This document shows positions 1-5,775 of a DNA stretch of 6,031 bases, one piece after another. Each line of letters begins with the position of its first letter. The stretch's first letter is position 1. Both the position numbers and the translations under genes were made by a program. The notes below the pieces were generated by a model, which was not told the DNA's origin, made no database searches, and was given only the letters and a program-made list of their open reading frames with translations. The stretch covers positions 1-6,031 of the forward strand of contig JAAZUY010000036.1 in NCBI GenBank assembly GCA_018623895.1, read 5' to 3'. Source of the DNA: a bacterium. Lineage in GTDB: Bacteria > Bacillota_I > Bacilli_A > Acholeplasmatales > Acholeplasmataceae.

Positions 1-306
1 TTAAATCAAATGGCTGCAGTAAGTATTTCAGGAGAGAAATATGAAAAATTTGAAAAAAAAATTTTAGAACTTTATTCTGATTTTACAGACACAACAGTTA
101 CTGAAAAATCTTTGACTAAGCAAATGATGTATACAATTCGTTTAGGAGTACTTTCAGGAATGACCTTTGAAAAAGGAATGTTTCCTATAATTAAAAGTTT
201 AATGTATCTGGATGGAGTTGTACTTCAAGGTGCACCTGACATGATATTGATGAAAGAGATGAGAAAATATATAAAATCATTCGAAGAGGCAAAAGAACAT
301 GTCTAA
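1..306 (+). CDS. C-terminal part of a probable ABC1/UbiB (AarF)-family atypical kinase, 5' end outside the window
   Basis: The reading frame is open from the first base. A methionine codon occurs at 10, but there is no room to see a ribosome binding site and three in-frame codons precede it, so this is most likely the last ~101 codons of a longer protein. The visible part is largely helical and charged. Its stretch GMFPIIKSLMYLDGVVL, followed by APD and LMKEMRKYI, resembles the C-terminal segment of ABC1/UbiB-family proteins, where a short leucine-rich helix and a 'LDG/LEGV' element come after the kinase-like core. The kinase core itself lies outside the window, so the assignment rests on this tail alone. 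UbiB-family proteins are membrane-associated ATPases or kinases linked to isoprenoid lipid metabolism, which suits the carotenoid gene that follows. The stop codon overlaps the next start by 8 nt, indicating one operon. If the family call is wrong, this is an unidentified helical C-terminus. Confidence 0.55.
   Translation, partial: LNQMAAVSISGEKYEKFEKKILELYSDFTDTTVTEKSLTKQMMYTIRLGVLSGMTFEKGMFPIIKSLMYLDGVVLQGAPDMILMKEMRKYIKSFEEAKEHV
284..289 (+). promoter_or_regulatory. Ribosome binding site of the carotenoid desaturase gene
   Basis: AAGAGG lies 9 nt before the ATG at 299, inside the 3' end of the upstream gene. It is a good Shine-Dalgarno match at normal spacing. It supports the ATG at 299 as the start even though that codon lies within the preceding gene. 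Confidence 0.55.
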
Positions 307-1777
307 GATATGTATTATTGGAGCAGGACCAGGAGGCCTCTCAGCGGGTTTGTTGTTGCTTGAAAAAGGATATGAAGTTCATATATTTGAAAAAGATTCA
401 TTAGTCGGTGGAAGGTCAAAAAAATTAACTTTTGGTGAATATAAGTTTGATTCAGGTCCAACATTTTTCATGCATCCTCCCATTTTAGAGGAAGTATTCG
501 AGAAATCTGGAATGAAATTAGGTGATCATATCAATTTGATTCCAATTGAACCGTTATATGATCTATATTTTGAGAATTTGAAAATATCTCCTTCGTCTGA
601 TAAAGATACAACATATAAGTTATTTGAAAATATTCAAGAAGGTTCTGGAGAAGCATACTTGAAATGGTACGATGCTCAGCAATATAAGTTTAATAAGATA
701 ATGCCAATACTAAAAAAACCATTCCCTAATGTATTACATTTTCTTAGAACTGATGTTCTTCGAGGTTCACCAGTTCTTCATCCATTCCAGTCAGTATTTG
801 ATCGTTTAAATAAATTTTTCTCTAAGGAAGAATTTATACATAGCTTGTCATTTCAAGCAAAATATCTTGGAATGTCATCATATGAAGCTCCATCTGTATT
901 TACATTTTTATCCTTTTTAGAGCACAATGGCGGACTTTATCATGTAGAGGGAGGATTAAATAACATTAATGAAAAGATGTCTCAATTGTTTAAGGAAAAA
1001 GGAGGTTTTTTACATCTAAACACAGAAGTAAAAAACTTTAAAATCAAAAATAAAAAAATTGTTTCTTTTGAAACAAATAATGATACTTTTGTTGCTGATT
1101 ACTTTGTTGTTAATGCAGACTTTGCTTACGCGATGCTAAACCTAGTAGATAAGGAGCATTTAAAAAAATTTAATCATAGAAAGATAAATAAAATGAAATA
1201 TTCAGTATCCGCTCTAATGGTATATGTAGGGTTAGATAAAGTGTTTGATTTTAATCACCATAATGTATTTTTTTCAAAAGATTATGAAAAATATCTAAGA
1301 AAATTGACTAGTAATAGTGACGATCTTAATGATATGAGTTTTTACATGCATAATCCATCAAAAATTGATTCTACATTAGCACCAAAAAATCATAGTTCAA
1401 TATATCTTTTAATGCCAGTGCCTAATAATGATTCAGGGATAGATTGGGAAATCCATAAAGAAAAAATGCTTAAATATATGTGTAATACAATCAAGACAAA
1501 AACTAACATAGATATTTCTAAAAATATAAAACAGGTAAATTTCACAACACCATTGGATTGGCAAGTGAAATATAATGTTCATAAAGGTGCAGTATTTAGT
1601 CTTTCTCATAGATTTGACCAAATGCTTCATAAAAGACCACAGAACAACTTCAAAGATATTGATAATATGTATTTAGTTGGCGGAGGCACTCATCCAGGAA
1701 GCGGATTGCCAACAATTTATCAGTCTGCTTTAATTACATCAGGATATTTTAAAAATCTTAAAAATGAAAAAAAGTAA
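299..1777 (+). CDS. Carotenoid desaturase, CrtI/CrtN-type FAD-dependent (phytoene or diapophytoene desaturase family)
   Basis: A complete 492-residue FAD-dependent oxidoreductase of normal length for the CrtI/CrtN family. These enzymes introduce conjugated double bonds into colourless C30 or C40 carotene precursors at the membrane. The N-terminus carries the dinucleotide-binding fold: GAGPGG at residues 8-13, acidic E31 closing the second strand, and GGR at 37-39, followed by the substrate-side DSGPT at 51-55. The central YLGMSSYEAPSVF (189-201) and HVEGGLNNI (215-223) match the family pattern. Near the C-terminus, RGAxFGLSH-like residues 429-437 and the hallmark GGGTHPGSGLP (461-471) form the second FAD contact, equivalent to GAGTHPGAGVP in known desaturases. 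No signal peptide is seen. The start overlaps the upstream gene by 8 nt and has a good ribosome binding site. Sequence inspection cannot separate C30 from C40 substrates, or a desaturase from related carotenoid isomerases or oxygenases. No phytoene/diapophytoene synthase is visible, so it must be encoded elsewhere or further upstream. Confidence 0.88.
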   Translation: MSKICIIGAGPGGLSAGLLLLEKGYEVHIFEKDSLVGGRSKKLTFGEYKFDSGPTFFMHPPILEEVFEKSGMKLGDHINLIPIEPLYDLYFENLKISPSSDKDTTYKLFENIQEGSGEAYLKWYDAQQYKFNKIMPILKKPFPNVLHFLRTDVLRGSPVLHPFQSVFDRLNKFFSKEEFIHSLSFQAKYLGMSSYEAPSVFTFLSFLEHNGGLYHVEGGLNNINEKMSQLFKEKGGFLHLNTEVKNFKIKNKKIVSFETNNDTFVADYFVVNADFAYAMLNLVDKEHLKKFNHRKINKMKYSVSALMVYVGLDKVFDFNHHNVFFSKDYEKYLRKLTSNSDDLNDMSFYMHNPSKIDSTLAPKNHSSIYLLMPVPNNDSGIDWEIHKEKMLKYMCNTIKTKTNIDISKNIKQVNFTTPLDWQVKYNVHKGAVFSLSHRFDQMLHKRPQNNFKDIDNMYLVGGGTHPGSGLPTIYQSALITSGYFKNLKNEKK

Positions 1778-2735
1778 AAAAGTATTGTTGATTTTAATCG
1801 TTGTACTTTTCTTATTCCTTATTTTTTTATATTCTCCAGATATTAAGTTTGACCATTTGCTAGAGAAATATGAAAATGAAAATTCTAACTTTATCGATAT
1901 CGATTTAAATAGTAATGATGAAAAAAAGACGATATCAATTCATTATCATTCTATTAATAGTGAAATTGATGAAAAATTAATTCTAATTCACGGGATATTT
2001 TCGTCTTCTTATTCATTTACTTCTTTATCTGAAATGTTTAATGATTATAACGTTATTTTGATTGATCTACCTGGACACGGATTGTCTTCTTTGCTCCCCG
2101 ATAATATTACAAGTATTAATATTCATACTGAGATAGTTAAACAAGTTATAGAAAAATTAAATTTTAAAACATTTTTTCTAGGTGGAAATTCAATGGGCTC
2201 TGGTATTTGCCTTAATTTTGCATCAATGTATTCAGAAATATTTGAAATAAAAGGTCTTATTTTGATAAACTCCATACTTGTTGAAGAATTTGATATGGCA
2301 AGATTTGATTTTTCAAGTAGTTTGCCACTGTTTATAACTAATTTTATTTCTAAATTAACTCCTAGAATTTTTTTTGAAATTGTATTAAATAATGTTTATG
2401 GAGATGTCGAAAAGCCTTCAAAAAATACAGTTACTATGTACGAGGATTTTATTAGAAGAGAAGGAGTAAGAGACCAAATATTAGAATTAAAATGGAGAAA
2501 TGAAGAATATGGAACTGTATACGAAAATTTAAACAAAAGTAATATTCCTATTCTAATTATTTGGGGTTCTAAAGATACTGTTACCCCAATATCAAATGCA
2601 TTTTTTCTTGAAGAAAAACTTGATAACATAGAGCTCATTATTTATGATGATGTTGGCCATGAGCCTCAAGTTGAGGCACAAAAAATGATTTATGAAGATA
2701 TAATAAATTTTTTAGAAATAAATAGTCAAAGTTGA
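1764..2735 (+). CDS. Membrane-anchored alpha/beta-hydrolase, substrate unknown
   Basis: A complete 323-residue serine hydrolase. Residues 1-6 are lysine-rich and residues 7-23 form one very hydrophobic helix with no clear signal peptidase site, so the protein is probably tethered to the membrane with the catalytic domain outside. The alpha/beta fold begins near residue 71: LILIHG (72-77) supplies the oxyanion-hole region, DLPGHG is at 101-106, the nucleophile elbow GNSMG at 141-145 puts the catalytic Ser at 143, GSKD (268-271) gives Asp271, and VGHE (297-300) gives His299. The triad is intact, so an active lipase, esterase, thioesterase or acyltransferase is likely, but the sequence does not identify the substrate. 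The ATG overlaps the desaturase gene by 14 nt. The nearest purine-rich site (AGGAT, 1741-1745) is 18 nt away, too far for normal use, so translation probably depends on coupling. The linkage suggests a role in carotenoid or membrane-lipid modification, but this is inference. Confidence 0.85.
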   Translation: MKKSKKVLLILIVVLFLFLIFLYSPDIKFDHLLEKYENENSNFIDIDLNSNDEKKTISIHYHSINSEIDEKLILIHGIFSSSYSFTSLSEMFNDYNVILIDLPGHGLSSLLPDNITSINIHTEIVKQVIEKLNFKTFFLGGNSMGSGICLNFASMYSEIFEIKGLILINSILVEEFDMARFDFSSSLPLFITNFISKLTPRIFFEIVLNNVYGDVEKPSKNTVTMYEDFIRREGVRDQILELKWRNEEYGTVYENLNKSNIPILIIWGSKDTVTPISNAFFLEEKLDNIELIIYDDVGHEPQVEAQKMIYEDIINFLEINSQS

Positions 2736-2747
2736 AGTTAACTTTGA
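2726..2747. terminator. Hairpin shared by two convergent stop codons, possible bidirectional terminator
   Basis: TCAAAGTT (2726-2733) and AACTTTGA (2740-2747) form a perfect 8-bp stem with a 6-nt loop. The hydrolase stop (TGA, 2733-2735) and the YolD stop (TAA, complement of 2738-2740) both lie in it. Neither side has a strong uninterrupted T-tract, and the stem has only two G-C pairs, so termination would be weak. The symmetry and position between convergent genes are the main support. Confidence 0.45.
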
Positions 2748-3058
2748 ATTTCAATAACATCTTGAAAAAAGATGGTATTATTACCTTCAAGTATCAATAA
2801 GTTTTTATCTTCGATGATATTTATTACTTTTGATTCACAAGAATAAATTTTTCCATTTTTTAAGAATTTTATTCTTATTTTTTCATTGTTAAAGAAGCTT
2901 TTACGTACTTCATAATTAAAAGTATAAAGAAAATCATCAAAAAAATCTGGAAAAATATTAGCGTCAGTCATTACAATGTTAGAAGTCATTTCTTTAAAAC
3001 CAGATAAAGCATTAAAAGGCATCCATTTTATGATGCCACGGTCATTATACTTATTCAT
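2738..3058 (-). CDS. YolD-family protein, partner of the adjacent Y-family polymerase
   Basis: A small soluble protein of 106 residues starting from the ATG at 3058. The N-terminal DRGIIKWMPFNAL is the signature of the YolD-like family, small Firmicute proteins typically encoded directly after UvrX/YqjW-type Y-family polymerases. The family has been proposed to act as a functional counterpart of UmuD, but its biochemical role is not settled. The rest is a compact beta-rich domain with no catalytic motif that I recognise. A longer frame can be opened at a TTG (3070) or GTG (3067). I prefer the ATG because GGTGGA sits about 5 nt upstream of it and no comparable site precedes the TTG. With this start the gene overlaps the end of the polymerase gene by 8 nt (ATGAATAA), the same geometry as the overlap at 299-306. 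It is presumably co-transcribed from the polymerase promoter. Confidence 0.82.
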   Translation of the reverse strand: MNKYNDRGIIKWMPFNALSGFKEMTSNIVMTDANIFPDFFDDFLYTFNYEVRKSFFNNEKIRIKFLKNGKIYSCESKVINIIEDKNLLILEGNNTIFFQDVIEIQS

Positions 3059-4319
3059 GATGTCCACCAACCATTTTGTTTCTTGATCTTATAGTTGAAG
3101 AATCAAGCATACTTGAAGAACGATTGATAAAATTTTTTCCAAACTTACGTTTAATTTCATCAACTTTACGAAAGATGTTATTTTCATCTTCAATTGATTT
3201 TTCTTCATAATCAAAAATAGATATTTTTTTGTATTCAAGCTTTTTAAGCTTGGTTAAACCAACATAAATTTTTCTTATTGGAAAACCCTTATAAAATTTT
3301 TGAAATAATTTTATGCATGCTTTAAAAATTTCATTTCCGGACATGGTTGGTTCATCCAGGGTGATTTGACGATTAAAACCAGAAGAAAAATCTTTACTGT
3401 AAGAAATTCCCAAACGAATAGTTTGTGTATAGTAGTTAGAACTCCTTAATTTTCTAGTAAGTTCATCTACAGTCTCTCGTATTATGATATAAATGTCAGG
3501 AGCGTAATAATCACGGAATAAAACTTGTGATTGACCATAGCTTTTTCTTTTTGAAAAAATATATTTTTTGTCTTGAATCTTACTTTGGTCAATTCCATTC
3601 GCATGATAATAGAGTTCTTCTCCGAGAATTCCAAAATGCTCTTTTAATGCTTCTTTATTATAATGAGCTAAATCATAAACGTTTGTAATGCCAAGCCGAT
3701 GAAGTTTTTTTTCAAGTCTTGGACCAATACCCCACATTTTACATAAGCTATTCACTTTCCACAATTTTTCTTTTACAGAATTGTAATCCCAACAAGAAAT
3801 AAAGTCAGGAGAATCCTTTGCTTCAAGATCAAGAGCAAGTTTTGAAAGCAACATATTCTTTCCGATGCCACATGAAGCATAAATGCCTGTCTTTTTATAT
3901 ATGGATCTTAGTATGTCTTGTGCAATTTCTTTTGTATTCTTTTTATATAAAGATAAATATGGAGTTAAATCTAAGAACGCTTCATCAATAGAATAAATGT
4001 GTAAATCTTCTTCGGAAATATAATTAAGATAAATTTCAATAATCTTTTTTGCAACAATCATATATTTTTTCATTTGAGGTCTTCTAAAAATGATATTTAT
4101 ATTCTTTGGTAATTCATAAATCCTACATCTGCTTGGAACACCTAAATTTTTAAGAAACGGAGTGACTGCAAGGACAACAGAACCTCCACCACGACTTTTA
4201 TCTGCTACAACTAAGGGAGTTTTAAAAGGATCTAAATTTAAAAAAGAGCACTCAACTGAGGCATAGAAACTTTTTAAATCTATACAGATAATTTCCTTGT
4301 AAATTTGATACTCTTTCAT
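3051..4319 (-). CDS. Y-family translesion DNA polymerase, UvrX/YqjW (UmuC-like) type
   Basis: A complete 422-residue error-prone polymerase that would copy past damaged bases. The catalytic core is intact: IDLKSFYASVE (13-23) supplies metal ligand Asp14 and an aromatic steric-gate position at Tyr19, and YSIDEAF (109-115) supplies Asp112 and Glu113. GSVVLAVTP (46-54) lies in the finger region, and MWGIGPRLEKKLHRLGI (195-211) is the helix-hairpin-helix of the thumb. The little-finger domain follows from about residue 255 to 360. A clamp-binding motif of the QLxLF type would be expected near the end of that domain; here the best match is KISIFD (365-370), without the leading Gln. The DLKSFYAS motif and the YolD neighbour point to the UvrX/YqjW group rather than classical DinB (Pol IV). 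The ATG start is supported by TAGGAAA about 4 nt upstream on the minus strand. No UmuD-like gene is present in the window. Confidence 0.92.
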   Translation of the reverse strand: MKEYQIYKEIICIDLKSFYASVECSFLNLDPFKTPLVVADKSRGGGSVVLAVTPFLKNLGVPSRCRIYELPKNINIIFRRPQMKKYMIVAKKIIEIYLNYISEEDLHIYSIDEAFLDLTPYLSLYKKNTKEIAQDILRSIYKKTGIYASCGIGKNMLLSKLALDLEAKDSPDFISCWDYNSVKEKLWKVNSLCKMWGIGPRLEKKLHRLGITNVYDLAHYNKEALKEHFGILGEELYYHANGIDQSKIQDKKYIFSKRKSYGQSQVLFRDYYAPDIYIIIRETVDELTRKLRSSNYYTQTIRLGISYSKDFSSGFNRQITLDEPTMSGNEIFKACIKLFQKFYKGFPIRKIYVGLTKLKKLEYKKISIFDYEEKSIEDENNIFRKVDEIKRKFGKNFINRSSSMLDSSTIRSRNKMVGGHHE

Positions 4320-4324
4320 AAAAT

Positions 4325-4330
4325 TTCCTA
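4325..4330 (-). promoter_or_regulatory. Ribosome binding site of the Y-family polymerase
   Basis: On the minus strand TAGGAA lies about 5 nt before the ATG at 4319. It is a good Shine-Dalgarno match and fixes this start. Confidence 0.6.
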
Positions 4331-4369
4331 TTTTTTTTGAATATTATATCATCTTTTTTTCAAAAAAAA
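4331..4369. repeat. 11-nt inverted repeat around the polymerase promoter, possible operator
   Basis: TTTTTTTTGAA (4331-4341) and TTCAAAAAAAA (4359-4369) are perfect inverted copies separated by 17 nt. The -10 box lies between the arms. Much of each arm is homopolymer, so only the GAA/TTC cores are informative. It could be a repressor site for a damage-inducible gene, or chance in an A/T-rich tract. Confidence 0.35.
4343..4351 (-). promoter_or_regulatory. Probable extended -10 promoter of the polymerase-YolD operon
   Basis: The minus strand reads TGATATAAT, a perfect TATAAT preceded by the TGn extension that can replace a good -35 box. The expected -35 position is a T-run with no TTGACA match; a TTGAAA (4363-4358) is present but only 9 nt away, too close. 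Transcription would start near 4336, giving a leader of under 20 nt that contains the ribosome binding site. Confidence 0.6.
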
Positions 4370-4393
4370 AAATAAATATAAGATAAATAAAAT

Positions 4394-4456
4394 AGCTTTG
4401 TGAAGATGTTAAAAAGGGAGTATATTTTTTATCACCGTAGCAAAGCTCTTTTTTTT
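4394..4456 (+). terminator. Stem-loop plus T-tract in the divergent gap: orphan terminator, or end of a small RNA
   Basis: AGCTTTG (4394-4400) pairs perfectly with CAAAGCT (4441-4447), extended by a T-G wobble (4401/4440). Inside, GAAGA and CCGTA face each other as an internal loop. A second A/T-rich stem (4407-4415 with 4426-4434, one mismatch) then closes a 10-nt loop, GGGAGTATAT. One C and eight Ts follow (4448-4456), as at an intrinsic terminator read on the + strand. No + strand gene lies immediately upstream, because the neighbour is the divergent polymerase. The transporter's likely promoter is downstream, so this is not obviously a leader attenuator of that gene. It may end a short RNA, be part of a cis-regulatory RNA, or be a terminator left behind by rearrangement. 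Confidence 0.5.
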
Positions 4457-4497
4457 AAAAATTTTTTTTAAACTTTTTTTTGTTAAATAGTATACAA

Positions 4498-4503
4498 TAT
4501 AAT
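4498..4503 (+). promoter_or_regulatory. Probable -10 box of the transporter-rhomboid operon
   Basis: A perfect TATAAT lies 22 nt before the transporter start. The -35 position at 17-nt spacing (4475-4480) is all T and matches poorly; TTGTTA at 4480-4485 is a better -35 but leaves a spacer of only 12 nt. Identical TTGTTAA copies (4480-4486 and 4503-4509) flank the box, 23 bp apart start to start. Transcription would begin near 4510. Confidence 0.45.
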
Positions 4504-4514
4504 TGTTAACGAAA

Positions 4515-4520
4515 GTAGGT
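4515..4520 (+). promoter_or_regulatory. Ribosome binding site of the transporter gene
   Basis: GTAGGT lies 5 nt before the ATG at 4526. It is a short, modest Shine-Dalgarno match at a slightly tight spacing, and supports the chosen start. Confidence 0.45.
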
Positions 4521-4525
4521 AAAAT

Positions 4526-5773
4526 ATGTTTAAATTAAAGAACTTAAATAAACTTGAAAGAAGCTGGGTTTTATATGATGTTGCAAATTCAGCTTATATC
4601 TTAACAGTAATTACTGTATTATTTCCAATATACTATGATATTGTTGGGGGCGCTTTACCTCAGGAAGAACGTTCAAGTCTTTTCATGGTTATTACTGCTA
4701 TTATCGCATTGATTATTGCGTTGCTATCACCACTGATTGGTGCATTATCAAATTATCGAGGAAATAAGAAAAAGTTTTTTGTTATATTTTTTGCAGTCGC
4801 TATTCTAGGAACTGTAGCTCTTATAGTGCCTAACCTTTCTTATGTCGCTTTATTAGCTTTTTTTGTTATTTCTTCTATTGCATATGGCTTAACAAACGTG
4901 GTTTATGATGCCTTTTTAATTGATGTAACAACAGAAGAAAGAATGGATTATGTTTCCAGTCAAGGATATGCCTGGGGATATATTGGTTCAATGATTCCAT
5001 TTATAATTGCGATAATACCTTATGCTCTTGTAACATTCGGTATATTAAATCCTGATTTTGAATATTTATCTATTGCTTTTGCATTCTTAGTTGCAATTGT
5101 TTGGTGGTTAATATTTTCTATACCATTTCTTAAAGATGTTAAACAAACTTATAACGAAGATGGTGGGAATAGTCTTAAGAACAGTCTCAAAGAAATCTTT
5201 AATACATTTAAAGATATCAAGAAGTATAAAAATATATTTATTTTCATGTTGGCCTATCTTTTTTATATCGATGTCGTAAACACAGTAATTAGACTGGCTG
5301 TAACCATTGGAACTGACTTACAGGTTGGAGTTTCTACATTACTTGGTGTTGTTATGTTGGTCCAAGTTGTTGCATTTCCATCTGCAATTTATTATGGTAA
5401 GTTGACAAAAAAATACGGTGGAAAGAAAGTGATTTATATTGGTATCATTACATATGCATTAGCTATTTTTGCAACATACTTCATTAATAGTGAAACCACA
5501 TACTTAATGTTTTTAGTTGGATTATTAGTAGGAACAGCGCAAGGTGGTATTCAATCAATTTCAAGAAGCTTTTTTGCAAAGATGTTACCTATGAAAAAAG
5601 CAAATGAATTTTTTGGTTTCTTTTCAATTTTTGGCAGATTTGCTGGAATAATTAGTCCTTTTCTCTTAGCTGCTTTAACACTAAGTATATCTACAAATGT
5701 CGCTGTTCTTATATTATTGCTACCTTTAGGAATCGGTGCTTTCTTGCTTTCTTTAGTTAAATCAGAAAAATAA
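4526..5773 (+). CDS. MFS transporter of the UMF1/Atg22-like family
   Basis: A complete 415-residue integral membrane protein with about 12 hydrophobic helices, the usual size for the major facilitator superfamily. Family-specific signatures are clear: SWVLYDVANSAY (13-24) at the start of helix 1; a short basic loop RGNKKKF (78-84) between helices 2 and 3 where MFS motif A lies; GYAWGYIGS (147-155); and, in the C-terminal half, SISRSFFAKMLP (344-355) with NEFFGFFSIFGRFAGIISP (360-378). These match the UMF1 group, related to yeast vacuolar amino-acid effluxer Atg22. Bacterial members are mostly uncharacterised, so the substrate is unknown; amino acids or peptides are a guess by analogy. A charged cytoplasmic loop at about 201-235 separates the two six-helix halves. 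It is the first gene of its unit, with a promoter just upstream, and is followed after 2 nt by a rhomboid protease gene, so the two are probably co-transcribed. Confidence 0.9.
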   Translation: MFKLKNLNKLERSWVLYDVANSAYILTVITVLFPIYYDIVGGALPQEERSSLFMVITAIIALIIALLSPLIGALSNYRGNKKKFFVIFFAVAILGTVALIVPNLSYVALLAFFVISSIAYGLTNVVYDAFLIDVTTEERMDYVSSQGYAWGYIGSMIPFIIAIIPYALVTFGILNPDFEYLSIAFAFLVAIVWWLIFSIPFLKDVKQTYNEDGGNSLKNSLKEIFNTFKDIKKYKNIFIFMLAYLFYIDVVNTVIRLAVTIGTDLQVGVSTLLGVVMLVQVVAFPSAIYYGKLTKKYGGKKVIYIGIITYALAIFATYFINSETTYLMFLVGLLVGTAQGGIQSISRSFFAKMLPMKKANEFFGFFSIFGRFAGIISPFLLAALTLSISTNVAVLILLLPLGIGAFLLSLVKSEK

Positions 5774-5775
5774 AA

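Larger units (their letters stand above)
4320..4525. other. Divergent intergenic region between the polymerase and transporter operons
   Basis: This 206-nt gap is extremely A/T-rich with long A and T homopolymer tracts. It contains no credible ORF. It holds, left to right, the polymerase ribosome binding site and promoter within an inverted repeat, a + strand hairpin with a T-tract, and the transporter promoter and ribosome binding site. These are listed separately. No match to the Gram-positive LexA box (GAAC-N4-GTTC) is seen. Confidence 0.8.

Noticed and set aside
1433..1630. 65-codon minus-strand ORF
   Set aside because: It lies wholly inside the desaturase gene on the opposite strand, shows no recognisable motif, and is a frame shadow.
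1769..1777. A-AAA-AAG slippery heptamer just before the desaturase stop codon, suggesting a programmed frameshift fusing desaturase and hydrolase
   Set aside because: A -1 shift leads into a third frame that ends within a few codons, not into the hydrolase frame, which is +1 relative to the desaturase. The A-run is explained by Lys codons and the overlapping start.
2396..2638. 80-codon minus-strand ORF
   Set aside because: It lies wholly inside the hydrolase gene, whose catalytic Asp region it overlaps; no independent evidence for coding.
3059..3070. Upstream TTG or GTG start for the YolD gene, adding 3-4 residues
   Set aside because: The ATG at 3058 has a GGTGGA site at good spacing and starts just before the family motif; the TTG has no ribosome binding site.
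4411..4440. AAAAAGGGAGTATA resembling the conserved GGGGAGUA loop of the yybP-ykoY manganese riboswitch
   Set aside because: One G is missing, the element is only about 54 nt against roughly 100 nt for the riboswitch, the second conserved loop is not found, and the next gene is not a typical manganese gene.
4320..4525. LexA (SOS) operator expected upstream of a translesion polymerase
   Set aside because: No GAAC-N4-GTTC or close variant is present on either strand of the intergenic region.
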